Source: Amycolatopsis nigrescens CSC17Ta-90
GTDB taxonomy: Bacteria; Actinomycetota; Actinomycetes; Mycobacteriales; Pseudonocardiaceae
Direction: 5' to 3'
DNA: 64,000 bases
NCBI RefSeq assembly: GCF_000384315.1
Contig: NZ_ARVW01000001.1
Span: 1-64,000 of the forward strand
Below are positions 1-8,375 of this stretch, in pieces. Position 1 is the first letter of the stretch, and every line of letters begins with the position of its first letter. The position numbers and the translations under genes were made by a program. Under the pieces are notes generated by a model. It ran no database searches. It was not told where the DNA came from and worked only from the letters and a program-made list of their open reading frames with translations.

Positions 1-1
1 G

Positions 2-373
2 GACCTTCCCGGCGGCGGAGCGAACCCCGGAGAAGATCTCACCGACACCGCGCGCCGAGAGTTGGCCGAAGAGACAGGCATGGTCATTGACGCGCTCGGC
101 CCGCACCTGTGGGATCGGGAGGTCCGCTTCCGCTTCCGAGACCGGTGGCACCACCGCCGCGACCGCGTCTTTTTCGCGCGGGTGTCGAACATCAGTCCGT
201 CCCGTACGCCGTCGCACACGGCCAACGAGCAAGCGAACCTCATCGAGACCCGCTGGTGGTCTCTGGCGGAACTGGAGAGCAGTTCGGCTAAGTTCCTGCC
301 GCCGAATCTCCCGGCCCTGCTGGCCGACCTCCTCAGCGGCGAACTGCACGCGCCGATCTTCCTCAACGCCTGA
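2..373 (+). CDS. Nudix hydrolase, 5' end outside the window
   Basis: The reading frame is already open at base 2, so the start codon lies upstream. The visible part carries a complete Nudix box (G-x5-E-x7-REL-x-EE-x-G-M) encoded by bases 14-82, including the R-E-L-A-E-E core that binds the catalytic metal. Nudix enzymes hydrolyse nucleoside diphosphates linked to another moiety; the substrate cannot be told from this fragment. The rest (about 95 residues, with an ETRWWSLAEL stretch) is the usual C-terminal half of a small Nudix domain, so only the N-terminal strand region is missing. The gene is followed by a strong hairpin and faces the minus-strand gene that ends at 528. Confidence 0.9.
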   Translation, partial: DLPGGGANPGEDLTDTARRELAEETGMVIDALGPHLWDREVRFRFRDRWHHRRDRVFFARVSNISPSRTPSHTANEQANLIETRWWSLAELESSSAKFLPPNLPALLADLLSGELHAPIFLNA

Positions 374-403
374 CGCACTAGATGGCGCGTTGTACTCAGT
401 CCA

Positions 404-436
404 CCGGTCTCACCGTGCTATCCACGGTGAGACCGG
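404..436. terminator. 13-bp perfect hairpin, bidirectional terminator candidate
   Basis: CCGGTCTCACCGT (404-416) and ACGGTGAGACCGG (424-436) pair perfectly around a 7-nt loop. It sits 30 nt after the Nudix stop and between two convergent genes. There is no T-run on either side, which is common for actinomycete terminators. Confidence 0.75.
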
Positions 437-502
437 CCAAGCGTGGCCTACGAGGGATCGCGCAGGTCACAAGTAGGTAACCAATTGCACCTTGGCTCCA
501 GC

Positions 503-524
503 AACACTTTTCACTCACGACGTC
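503..524 (-). repeat. Single arm of the GTCGTGAGTG intergenic element
   Basis: On the minus strand GACGTCGTGAGTGAAAAGTG follows the stop codon of the VWA gene by 3 nt. The same 19-nt arm occurs at 25672-25690, where it has a pairing partner. Here I see no matching second arm, so this copy cannot fold in the same way. Confidence 0.55.
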
Positions 525-527
525 GAG

Positions 528-2192
528 TTAGCAGGACGGGGGTTGACAGGCAAGCTTGCCCAGCGCCGCGTAGAACACGTCCCCGATCTTGGTGGGGTCC
601 GGGGTGGTGAAGGCCTTGCCGCCGGTGGGCGTGGTGATCGCGTCCAGCTCGGCCGGGTCGATGTCCGGCCCGATGCCGATGCCGATGATCGACACCGGGC
701 GCCGCGGGTCGTGCAGCCCGGCCAGCTCGGCCAGCAGCCCTTCCCGGCTGATCCCGCCGGGGTCCTCGTTGCGGCCGTCGGTCAGCACCACCACCACGTT
801 CAGCCGTCCCGGCTCCCATTCCTGCCTGGCCTGCCGGTAGGCGGCGAGCACGCTGTCGTACAGGCCGGTGCGCCCCTCGGCGGTGGCCTTGACCGCGCGG
901 AGCTTCGCGGACACTTCGTCGAGGTGCTCGCCGATCGGCGCCATCGGCACGATCTCGCGGTAGTCCTTGTCCCCGTCCAGCTCGGTGGAGAAGGTCCAGA
1001 TACCGATCTTCGACGTGGCCTTGAACAGCCGCAGCCCGCGCTCGGCGGCCTCCAGGGTGATGCCCATCCTGGTCTTTCCCGACCCCGGCACGGCGGCGTT
1101 CATCGATCCCGAGACGTCCACCAGCACCCTGGCCCGCGAGCTCAGGTTCACCCCGGCCCACTGGTTGAGCACCTCGTCCACCGCGGTGCCCGGCGGCAGC
1201 GGGACGGCCGGCTTGTACTGCGCGGAGATCCGCTGGTCCACCGAGCGGTCGCGGAGCATCCGGCCGTCCGGGGTGCGGAAACCCGCGTCGCCCAGCGCGG
1301 TGGCCCCCTCCTGGCCGGCCAGCGCGCGCAGCAACCGTTCCGCGCCGGCCTTTTCGCTGCCGCCGATGCCGTCGAGCACGGCGAACGGGTAGTCCAGCGC
1401 CGGGATCGCGGCGGCCGAGTAGGCCGCGATCAGCCCGGCTTCGCTCTGCTTCGCGTTGTGGCGCAGCACGGAGTTCTCCGAAGCCGGGAACGCGGTGACC
1501 GGGCGTTCCTGGGTGGCCGAACCCGGCAGCCTGCCGAAGAGCGCGGCCGAGCCGTCAGTCGCGTTCGGCGTGAACCGGCGCAGCGCGGCGGCGTAGGCCG
1601 CGGCGGGGTCGCCCGCGGTCTTGGTGGCCTCCCGCACGCCGAGCAGCGCGGAGACCCCGACCGGGTCGCGGGCCGGGTCCGGGATGCCGAAGACCACGTC
1701 GCTCTGGCCCAGCACCTCGGCCCAGCCCGGCGAGCTGTCCGGCCAGCCGAGCGTGGTGGCGGTGTCCTTGGCCAGCGCGAGCACGACCGGCGAGCTGGCC
1801 ACCGACGTGCCGGACTCGGGCACATCGGTCGCGCCCGCGTCCCGGGCGCGGCGCAGGTTCAGCGTGGAGTCCGGCAGCCACACGTGCGGGCGCTCGGAAC
1901 CGTCGGAGACCGCCAGCGACTCGGCCACCGTTGCCGACTCGCGGTCCCGCACCTCGATCCGGTAGCAGCCGTCCTCGGCCAGTGCCCGCCCCAGCTGGGT
2001 GACCACCGGCGCGATGTCCGGCGCCGCCGCGACCCGGACCACGGTCGGGGTCACGCAGTCCCCGTCGCCGGTGTTGGCGCTGACCAGTTCCACGGTTGCC
2101 CAGCCCGCGCCGGCCAGTACGACCACCGCCACGAGGGCCGCCAAAGGCTTGCGAGAGCGCTTCTTTTTCGCACTCGGGGAATGCCGCCCCAC
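528..2192 (-). CDS. Membrane-anchored substrate-binding / von Willebrand factor A protein
   Basis: 554 residues. A basic N-terminus (SAKKKRSRK) is followed by one hydrophobic segment at about 16-37, a signal anchor or uncleaved signal peptide, so the bulk should be outside the membrane. Residues about 50-320 resemble a periplasmic solute-binding domain (SBP_bac_11-like); residues about 350-545 form a VWA domain with an intact MIDAS motif D-V-S-G-S at 359-363 and a later LTDGRNED segment. Proteins of this architecture are common in actinobacteria; their ligand is not known to me. The GTG start is supported by AGGAGG 8 nt upstream. The gene stands alone between the Nudix gene (convergent) and the terminator of rnj. 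Confidence 0.85.
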   Translation of the reverse strand: MGRHSPSAKKKRSRKPLAALVAVVVLAGAGWATVELVSANTGDGDCVTPTVVRVAAAPDIAPVVTQLGRALAEDGCYRIEVRDRESATVAESLAVSDGSERPHVWLPDSTLNLRRARDAGATDVPESGTSVASSPVVLALAKDTATTLGWPDSSPGWAEVLGQSDVVFGIPDPARDPVGVSALLGVREATKTAGDPAAAYAAALRRFTPNATDGSAALFGRLPGSATQERPVTAFPASENSVLRHNAKQSEAGLIAAYSAAAIPALDYPFAVLDGIGGSEKAGAERLLRALAGQEGATALGDAGFRTPDGRMLRDRSVDQRISAQYKPAVPLPPGTAVDEVLNQWAGVNLSSRARVLVDVSGSMNAAVPGSGKTRMGITLEAAERGLRLFKATSKIGIWTFSTELDGDKDYREIVPMAPIGEHLDEVSAKLRAVKATAEGRTGLYDSVLAAYRQARQEWEPGRLNVVVVLTDGRNEDPGGISREGLLAELAGLHDPRRPVSIIGIGIGPDIDPAELDAITTPTGGKAFTTPDPTKIGDVFYAALGKLACQPPSC

Positions 2193-2216
2193 CCGTGCCG
2201 CCTCCTGCCGATCGAA

Positions 2217-2239
2217 GTGGCCCGCTGCGGAAGGGCCAC
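2217..2239 (-). promoter_or_regulatory. 5'-leader hairpin of the VWA gene
   Basis: GTGGCCC (2217-2223) and GGGCCAC (2233-2239) pair perfectly with a 9-nt loop. On the minus strand the hairpin ends just upstream of the AGGAGG box of the VWA gene, so it could affect initiation or be part of the promoter-proximal leader. No ligand or regulator is suggested by the sequence. Confidence 0.4.
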
Positions 2240-2480
2240 GTTTTCGCAGCCTTCAGGCTAGACGTAAATCAGCATCCCTTTTACTGCGTTCGGAGCAGCC
2301 CGATCTAGCCCGTGTGCCGTTTTTCTCGTCCTCTCGCCTTCCATCCCCAGGTGGAGGCGGACAAGACCGCAGCGGGAGGACGGCGTGACCCCCGACACGA
2401 AAAACTCGGCCATACCAAAGGAACTGCCAGTGAAAGGGAAACAAGAGCCGGTCACCGGAATACACCAACAATGATCATGA

Positions 2481-2531
2481 AAAACGGCCGTCGCTTTCTC
2501 CGCACTGAGGGTGGGGAAAGCGACGGCCGTT
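2481..2531 (-). terminator. Intrinsic terminator of rnj
   Basis: Arms AACGGCCGTCGCTTTC (2483-2498) and GAAAGCGACGGCCGTT (2516-2531) give a 16-bp perfect stem. Read on the minus strand the stem is followed by TTTTTCA, a short U-tract. The hairpin starts 10 nt after the rnj stop codon. This is the most classical terminator in the window. Confidence 0.9.
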
Positions 2532-2540
2532 GTCGGCGAA

Positions 2541-4238
2541 TCAGACCGGAATGACGGTGGGCACGATCATCGGTTTGCGCCGGTAGGTGTCCGCGACCCA
2601 GCGGCCGACCACGCGGCGCACCGACTGGGCGATCCGGTGCATGTCCGTGATGCCCTCGGACTCGGTCCGGGACAGCTCCATCTCCACCAGCGGCACCACG
2701 GCGTCCAGCGCCTTCGGGTCGTCGGAGAAGCCGCGACCGGAGACCTTCGGCGGGGTCACCGCGCGACCGGTCTTCGAGTCCACCGCGACGCTGATCGCGA
2801 TGAACCCGCCCTCGCCGAGCACCAGCCGGTCGGACAGGGTCGACTCGCCGACATCGCCGACCGAGAGGCCGTCCACGTAGACGTGCCCGACCTCCACCCG
2901 GCCGGTCCGGCGGGCGCGGCCGTCGACGAGGTCGACCACCACGCCGTCCTCGGCGATCACCACGTTCTCCGGCGCGACCCCGGTGCGCACCGCGAGCGCG
3001 CCGTTGGCCATCAGGTGCTTCCACTCGCCGTGCACCGGCATCACGTTGCTCGGCCGCACCGCGTTGTACAGGTAGAGCAGCTCGCCGGCCGAGGCGTGCC
3101 CGGAGACGTGCACCTTCGCGTTGCCCTGGTGCACCACCTGCGCGCCGAGCCGGACCAGGCCGTTGACCACACCGAACACCGCGGTCTCGTTGCCGGGGAT
3201 CATCGAGCTGGCCAGCACCACGGTGTCGCCGGCCCGGATGGAGATCTGCCGGTGCTCACCGCGCGCCATCCTGGACAGCGCGGACAGCGGTTCGCCCTGC
3301 GAGCCGGTGGAGACGAACAGCACCTTGCTCTCCGGCAGGTTGCTCGCCTGGTCCAGGTCGACCAGCAGCCCGTCCGGCACCACGAGCAGGCCGAGCTCGG
3401 CCGCGATGCCCATGTTGCGGACCATCGAGCGGCCGACGAAGGCCACCCGCCTGCCGTGCCGCACGGCCACGTCCAGCACCTGCTGCACGCGGTGCACGTG
3501 GCTGGCGAAGCAGGCCACGATCACCCGCTGGTTCACCCGCCGGATCACGTCGTCGAGCACCGGCCCGATGTCGCGCTCGGGCATCACGAACCCGGGCACC
3601 TCGGCGTTGGTCGAGTCCACGCAGAACAGGTCCACGCCCTCGTCGCCGAGCCGAGAGAACCCGGCCAGGTCGGTCAGCCTGCCGTCCAAGGGCAGCTGGT
3701 CCAGCTTGATGTCCCCGGTGTGCAGCACCACCCCGGCCGGGGTGCGGATGGCCACCGCGAGCGCGTCCGGGATGGAGTGGTTGACCGCGAAGAATTCGAG
3801 GTCGAAGGTGCCGACGGTCAGGCGCTCGGCTTCGCGCACCTCGATCAGCTTGGGCCGCTGCTTGTGCTCCTTGCACTTGGCCGCGAGCAGCGCCAAGGTA
3901 AACCGGGAGCCGTAGATCGGCAGGTCGGGCCGCATCCGCAGGAGGAACGGGACCGCACCGATGTGGTCCTCGTGCCCGTGCGTGAGCACCAGCGCGTCGA
4001 TGTCGTCGAGCCGGTTCTCGATCGCCCGGAAGTCGGGCAGGATCAGGTCGACACCGGGCTGGTCGTCCTCGGGGAAGAGCACCCCGCAGTCGACGATCAG
4101 GAAGCGGCCGGCGTGCTCGAACACGGTCATGTTGCGGCCCACCTCGCCGATGCCGCCGAGCGCGACTACGCGCAGGCCGCCTTCCGGCAGTGGGGGTGGT
4201 GCGTTGGTCGGTCCTGGGCCGGTGGGAACGGGGTTCAC
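2541..4238 (-). CDS. rnj: Ribonuclease J (metallo-beta-lactamase RNase)
   Basis: 565 residues, the usual length for RNase J. The HGHEDH zinc motif of the beta-CASP metallo-beta-lactamase fold is at 87-92, preceded by GGIGEVGRN at about 28-36, the typical RNase J signature. The enzyme is a 5'-3' exo- and endoribonuclease for mRNA turnover and rRNA maturation. The proline-rich first 17 residues are not part of the conserved fold. It starts with GTG inside the dapA stop (GTGA, 4-bp overlap), so the two are translationally coupled; the dapA-rnj order is conserved in actinobacteria. The operon ends in a strong terminator at 2481-2531. Confidence 0.97.
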   Translation of the reverse strand: MNPVPTGPGPTNAPPPLPEGGLRVVALGGIGEVGRNMTVFEHAGRFLIVDCGVLFPEDDQPGVDLILPDFRAIENRLDDIDALVLTHGHEDHIGAVPFLLRMRPDLPIYGSRFTLALLAAKCKEHKQRPKLIEVREAERLTVGTFDLEFFAVNHSIPDALAVAIRTPAGVVLHTGDIKLDQLPLDGRLTDLAGFSRLGDEGVDLFCVDSTNAEVPGFVMPERDIGPVLDDVIRRVNQRVIVACFASHVHRVQQVLDVAVRHGRRVAFVGRSMVRNMGIAAELGLLVVPDGLLVDLDQASNLPESKVLFVSTGSQGEPLSALSRMARGEHRQISIRAGDTVVLASSMIPGNETAVFGVVNGLVRLGAQVVHQGNAKVHVSGHASAGELLYLYNAVRPSNVMPVHGEWKHLMANGALAVRTGVAPENVVIAEDGVVVDLVDGRARRTGRVEVGHVYVDGLSVGDVGESTLSDRLVLGEGGFIAISVAVDSKTGRAVTPPKVSGRGFSDDPKALDAVVPLVEMELSRTESEGITDMHRIAQSVRRVVGRWVADTYRRKPMIVPTVIPV

Positions 4239-5248
4239 CTATGAATGGTCCCTACGCTGGTATGGGTGGTCGGGGCGACGTAAGCCGCCGCCGAGTCGGT
4301 CTGGGCGACCCTGGAGCTGTGCCAGTCGGTCGACGGCGAATCGTCGAGCGGCACGCCGGCCTGGGTCAGGTCGGCCGCGATCGCCTGGATCTGCTCCTCG
4401 GTGGCGGGCACGATCGGCAGGCGCGGCTCGCCGACATCGTAGCCCCGCATGCGCAGCGCCGTCTTACCGAACACCACTCCGCCCACCCGGGAGAAGGCGC
4501 GGTACACCGGGAGCATGCCGCGATGGTTGGTCCTGGCGGTGGAGGTGTCGCCGTCCTCGTATGCCTCGATCATGGCCTTTATCCGGCCCGCGACCACGTG
4601 CCCGACCACGCTGACCACCCCGGCCGCGCCGACCGACAGCCACGGCAGGTTCAGCCCGTCGTCGCCGGAGTAGTAGGCGAGGTGGGTGTTGGCGATGACC
4701 TCGCTGCCGGCCAGCAGGTCGCCCTTGGCGTCCTTGACCGCCACGATCCGCGGGTGCTCGGCGAGCCGGCGCAGGGTGTCCACCTCGATCGGCACGATCG
4801 AGCGCGGCGGGATGTCGTAGAGCATCACCGGCAGCCCGGTCGCGTCGGCGACGGTGGTGAAGTGCGCGTACACCCCGGCCTGACTCGGCCGCGAGTAGTA
4901 CGGGGTCACCAGCAGCACGCCGTGCGCGCCGGCCTTCTCGGCAAGGCGGACCAGTTCGACGCTGTGCGCGGTGTCGTAGGTGCCGGCACCGCTGACCACG
5001 GTGACCCGGTCGCCGACGGCCTCCACCACGGCGCGGATCAGGTCGGACTTCTCGGCGTCGCTGGTGGTCGGGCTTTCGCCGGTGGTGCCGTTGACCACCA
5101 GGCCGTCGTTGCCGAGGTCGACCAGGTGCGCGGCGAGCTCCTGGGCCTTGTCCAGGTCCAGCGCGCCATTCGCGTCGAAGGGAGTGACCATGGCGGTAAG
5201 CACGCGCCCGAAGGGTCTGCCCGGCGCGGCGGAAGGAGGAGTGGACAT
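4235..5248 (-). CDS. dapA: 4-hydroxy-tetrahydrodipicolinate synthase
   Basis: Condenses pyruvate with aspartate semialdehyde in the lysine/diaminopimelate pathway (cytoplasm). Recognised by GTTGES (54-59), the catalytic tyrosine in LYDIPPRS (Y144) and the Schiff-base lysine K172 in AVKDAKG. At 337 residues it is longer than the usual 290-300: the last about 30 residues (after AGVPLDD) are a Ser/Thr/Ala-rich tail outside the TIM barrel. The ATG at 5246-5248 has an AAGGAGG box 13 nt upstream and a second GGAG almost touching the start. It overlaps rnj by 4 bp. dapB lies 12 kb away on the same strand. Confidence 0.97.
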   Translation of the reverse strand: MSTPPSAAPGRPFGRVLTAMVTPFDANGALDLDKAQELAAHLVDLGNDGLVVNGTTGESPTTSDAEKSDLIRAVVEAVGDRVTVVSGAGTYDTAHSVELVRLAEKAGAHGVLLVTPYYSRPSQAGVYAHFTTVADATGLPVMLYDIPPRSIVPIEVDTLRRLAEHPRIVAVKDAKGDLLAGSEVIANTHLAYYSGDDGLNLPWLSVGAAGVVSVVGHVVAGRIKAMIEAYEDGDTSTARTNHRGMLPVYRAFSRVGGVVFGKTALRMRGYDVGEPRLPIVPATEEQIQAIAADLTQAGVPLDDSPSTDWHSSRVAQTDSAAAYVAPTTHTSVGTIHR

Positions 5249-5340
5249 GCTCCTGACGTTACCTCCTTACCCCCATGATCCCGGCGACGACCTGGCAGAA
5301 CGTCATGATCGTCGCACGCGCCGCCACCGGGCCGCAGGAT

Positions 5341-5357
5341 CGCCCGCGCGACGGGCG
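5341..5357 (-). terminator. Weak GC hairpin after the kinase gene
   Basis: CGCCCG (5341-5346) and CGGGCG (5352-5357) pair with a 5-nt loop, 20 nt downstream of the kinase stop on the minus strand and in front of dapA. Short stem and no U-tract, so only a candidate. Confidence 0.35.
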
Positions 5358-5376
5358 CGTCGCCGGAACTTCTCCG

Positions 5377-6909
5377 CTACTTGACCGGCTTCACGGCCTG
5401 GTCGGTGCGCTGGCCGCCGGCCTTGTCCACCACCAGGCAGATCACCTTCCGGATCTGGTCGCCCGAGGCGGTTGCCGGCGGCTTCGCCCACTCCTTCTCG
5501 GTGGGATAGAGGGCCAGGAACTTCAGCTGCGGCCGCTTGCCGGCGTCGATCTTGTTCGAGTAGAAGCTCGCCAGGCACTTGCTCTCGCCGAACTGCCGCG
5601 CCCGGTCCTGGCCGGGATAGCTCGCGGCCACCGCGTCGCTGTCGTTCGAAGCGCCGACCACCACCGCGGCCTCGTACCACTCCGCGTCGTGCCGCTCGTC
5701 GCACTCCACCCAGTTGTTCTTGGTCAGCGTCCTGCCCTTGACCAGTGGCGTGTTGAGGCAGTAGTCGCTGCTGCTCTCGTTCAGCGCCGGGATGTCACCA
5801 CCGTCGCCGTAGGACAGCGAAGGCAGCATCGCGTCGTCCACCGGCGTGCTGCCCCACCAGTTGCCGAGGAAGAACCCGCCGACCAGCAGCAGCACCCCGA
5901 GCACCGCGCCGCCGCCGATCAGCAACCCCTTGCGGTTTCCCTTGGGCTGCACCGGCTGCGGCTGCTGTCCATAAGCGACAGAGGTCGGGGCCTGGCCGTG
6001 GTACATCGCGGTCCGCTGGCCGCCGGGCGGGGTCTGCTGCCCGGACGGCGACCTGGCCATGGTGAGCAGCCCGCGCGCCTGCGCCGGCGAGATCCTGGCC
6101 TCCGGACTGCTGATCAGCAAGCCCATGATCGCCGACGCGAGCGGCCCTTGGCCGCGGGTCAGGTAGGGCACCTCGGTCATGATCGCGTGCAGGGTGGCCG
6201 CGGTGCTGGTCCGCTCGAAGGCGACCACGCCCTCCACCGCGAAGAACAGCGTGACGCCGAGGGACCACAGGTCCGAGGCCGGCATCGCCTCGCGGCCTTC
6301 GACCCGCTCGGGCGCCATGAACGCGGGTGAGCCGACGATCATCCCGCTGGTGGTCAGCCTCGGATCGTCCACCGCGTGCGCGATCCCGAAGTCGGTCAGC
6401 TTCACCCGCCCGTTCGGCGCGACCATGATGTTGCCCGGCTTGACGTCCCGGTGCACGATGCCGGCCTCGTGCGCGGCCTGCAGCGCGCTGAGCACCTGCT
6501 CACCGATCGAGGCGACCTGCTCGGCGGGCAGCGGGCCGTGCTGCCGCACCAGGTCGGACAGCGTGGGCGCCTCCACCAGCTCCATCACGATGTAGGTCCG
6601 GGCGGTGCCGTCCGTGCTGGTGTCCTGTTCGGACACCACGTCGTACACGGTGACCACCGCCGGGTCGTTCAGCCTGCCGCCGGTCCGCACCTCGCGCAGC
6701 ACCCGCTCCTGGAAGACCCCCTCGGCCTCCCGCAACTCCTTGATCGCGACGTGCCGCCCGATCACCTTGTCCTCGGCGCGCCAGACGATGCCCATGCCAC
6801 CGCGGCCGATCTCGCCCAGCAGGACGTAGCGCCCGGCGATCACCCGTGGCCCGGCGGCGGGCTGGGTGGGCTGGGTCTGCTGCGCGTACTGGGCCTGTTC
6901 CTCGGTCAC
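5377..6909 (-). CDS. Transmembrane serine/threonine protein kinase
   Basis: 510 residues. The N-terminal kinase domain has the glycine loop GRGGMG (35-40), the ATP lysine K57 in VAIKELR, the catalytic loop HRDVKPGN (153-160) and DFG (173-175), so it should be active and of the PknB (Hanks) class. A Gln/Pro-rich linker (about 288-325) leads to one membrane segment at about 329-349 and a roughly 160-residue extracellular part with several cysteines, not a PASTA repeat domain. It would sense something outside and phosphorylate cytoplasmic targets. It starts with GTG behind GGGGAGG (11-nt spacing). It lies 77 bp downstream of mntH on the same strand and may be cotranscribed. Confidence 0.93.
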   Translation of the reverse strand: MTEEQAQYAQQTQPTQPAAGPRVIAGRYVLLGEIGRGGMGIVWRAEDKVIGRHVAIKELREAEGVFQERVLREVRTGGRLNDPAVVTVYDVVSEQDTSTDGTARTYIVMELVEAPTLSDLVRQHGPLPAEQVASIGEQVLSALQAAHEAGIVHRDVKPGNIMVAPNGRVKLTDFGIAHAVDDPRLTTSGMIVGSPAFMAPERVEGREAMPASDLWSLGVTLFFAVEGVVAFERTSTAATLHAIMTEVPYLTRGQGPLASAIMGLLISSPEARISPAQARGLLTMARSPSGQQTPPGGQRTAMYHGQAPTSVAYGQQPQPVQPKGNRKGLLIGGGAVLGVLLLVGGFFLGNWWGSTPVDDAMLPSLSYGDGGDIPALNESSSDYCLNTPLVKGRTLTKNNWVECDERHDAEWYEAAVVVGASNDSDAVAASYPGQDRARQFGESKCLASFYSNKIDAGKRPQLKFLALYPTEKEWAKPPATASGDQIRKVICLVVDKAGGQRTDQAVKPVK

Positions 6910-6986
6910 GGTTTCCGGTGCCTCCCCATCGAAGTTGGCCAGGATGGTAGTCCGACCGCTTCGGTGGGCGTGCGGTTCCCGCCCGG

Positions 6987-8228
6987 TCAGCCGGCGAACG
7001 TGAGATAGATCAGCGCCACGTTCAGCGAAATGATCACCCCGGCGATCAGCCAGGCCAGTGTGGTCGTCACCCGGTGGTTGGCGTCCTCACCCATCAGGCC
7101 GCGGTCGCTGGTCAGCCGCACCAGCGGGACGAGCGCGAACGGGATGCCGAAGGAGAGCACCACCTGGGACACCACCAGCGCGCGGCTCGGGTCGGCGCCG
7201 AGCGCGAGCACCAGGATGGCCGGGGTCAGCGTGACCAGCCGCCGCAGCAGCAGCGGGACCCGCTTGCGCAGCAGGCCCTGCATGATCATCGCACCGGCGT
7301 AGGCGCCGACCGAAGTGGACGCCAGCCCGGAGGCGAGCAGGCCGATCGCGAACAGCAGCGCCAGCCCGGGGCCGAGCGCCTCGCCAACCGCCGCGTGCGC
7401 CCCCTCGATCGAGTCGACGCCCTCCTTGCCCTGCAGGTTGGTCGCGGCCAGCAGCACCATGGCCAGGTTCACCGCTCCGGCCAGCAGCATGGCCAGCCCG
7501 ACGTCGAACCGGGTCGCCTTGAGCAGCCGGCGACGGCCCTCCCCCGCGCCCGGGTGCCCGTGGCGGTCACGGGCCAGGCCGGAGTGCAGGTAGACGGCGT
7601 GCGGCATCACGGTGGCGCCGAGCATGGCGGCGGCGATCAGCACGCTTTCCGCGCCGTCGAAGCGCGGCACCAGTCCCCCGAAGGTCGCCGAAGCCGACGG
7701 CGGTTCCACCACCACGCTGGCCAGGAAGCCGACCGCGATCACCGCGAGCAGACCGGTGATCACCCGCTCGAACGGGCGCTGCCCGCGTTTGTCCTGCACC
7801 AGCAGCAACAGCATGGACACCGCGCCGGTGATCAGCCCGCCCAGCACCAGCGGCAGGTCGAACAGCAGGTACAGCGCGATCGCCCCGCCGACCACCTCGG
7901 CCAGGTCGGTGGCGATGGCCACCGCCTCGGCCTGCACCCAGTAGCCCAGCCGGACCGGCCGCGAAGTCCGCTCCCGCACCGCCTCCGGCAGCGACAGGCC
8001 GCTGACCAGCGCGAGCTTCGCCGACAGGTACTGCACCAGCCCGGCCATCAGGTTGGCCGCCACGATCACCCAGACCAGCAGGTAACCAAACTGGGCCCCG
8101 GCGCTGATGTTCGAGGCGACGTTCCCGGGATCGACGTACGCGATCGCCGCGACGAAGGCCGGGCCGAGCAGCAGGGAGCCGGCCCGCACCTTGGCGAGCT
8201 TGGGCCGGACAGTCTCCGCCAGTGCCAT
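6987..8228 (-). CDS. mntH: Nramp family Mn2+/Fe2+ transporter
   Basis: Proton-coupled divalent metal importer with about 11 membrane segments. DPGN at 33-36 and the MPH motif in ATVMPHAVYLHS are the metal-binding signatures of Nramp transporters. I place the start at the ATG at 8226-8228 (413 residues, the usual family length), which has GAGAGG 9 nt upstream; the frame stays open further upstream (ATG at 8283-8285 and beyond), but those starts lack an RBS and add non-conserved residues. An MntR/DtxR-like palindrome lies about 70 bp upstream of the start. The kinase gene follows on the same strand. Confidence 0.93.
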   Translation of the reverse strand: MALAETVRPKLAKVRAGSLLLGPAFVAAIAYVDPGNVASNISAGAQFGYLLVWVIVAANLMAGLVQYLSAKLALVSGLSLPEAVRERTSRPVRLGYWVQAEAVAIATDLAEVVGGAIALYLLFDLPLVLGGLITGAVSMLLLLVQDKRGQRPFERVITGLLAVIAVGFLASVVVEPPSASATFGGLVPRFDGAESVLIAAAMLGATVMPHAVYLHSGLARDRHGHPGAGEGRRRLLKATRFDVGLAMLLAGAVNLAMVLLAATNLQGKEGVDSIEGAHAAVGEALGPGLALLFAIGLLASGLASTSVGAYAGAMIMQGLLRKRVPLLLRRLVTLTPAILVLALGADPSRALVVSQVVLSFGIPFALVPLVRLTSDRGLMGEDANHRVTTTLAWLIAGVIISLNVALIYLTFAG

Positions 8229-8299
8229 TGCGGCCCACCTCTCGTCAGCAAGGCCAACGCTGCCAGCGCTCGGCGTTGTCGCCATGGCCAACTCGAAGT

Positions 8300-8313
8300 T
8301 TAGGTGCGCCGAA
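8300..8313. promoter_or_regulatory. DtxR/MntR-like palindrome upstream of mntH
   Basis: TTAGGTGCGCCGAA has the symmetry TTNGGNGCNCCNAA, flanked by AAGTT and AACTT outer arms (8296-8316). The half-site TTAGG is like that of actinobacterial metal repressors of the DtxR family. With the mntH start at 8228 the site lies in the promoter region. Manganese or iron repression is inferred only from the motif and its position. Confidence 0.5.
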
Positions 8314-8375
8314 CTTTGCCGGACAAGGTGACATGTGGCACTAGTCGGCAACGAATGCGCCACGAACCGCGAACC

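Larger units (their letters stand above)
2193..2540. other. Intergenic region between rnj and the VWA gene
   Basis: 348 bp without a credible gene. It holds the intrinsic terminator of rnj (2481-2531), then the minus-strand promoter region of the VWA gene, and a leader hairpin (2217-2239) just in front of the VWA ribosome-binding site. It is less GC-rich than the surrounding genes around 2250-2490. I see no clear -35/-10 pair. Short open frames here have neither RBS nor actinomycete codon bias. Confidence 0.6.

Noticed and set aside
2253..2471. Small minus-strand open frames between rnj and the VWA gene
   Set aside because: No RBS, unusual codon use, and they overlap the VWA promoter region.
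2511..4244. Long open frame on the plus strand opposite rnj (577 codons)
   Set aside because: Antisense shadow caused by high GC at third positions; His/Gln/Arg-rich composition, no RBS, no family pattern.
8229..8363. N-terminal extension of the Nramp protein
   Set aside because: No RBS, non-conserved residues and overlap with the metal-box region; the start at 8228 has a good RBS.
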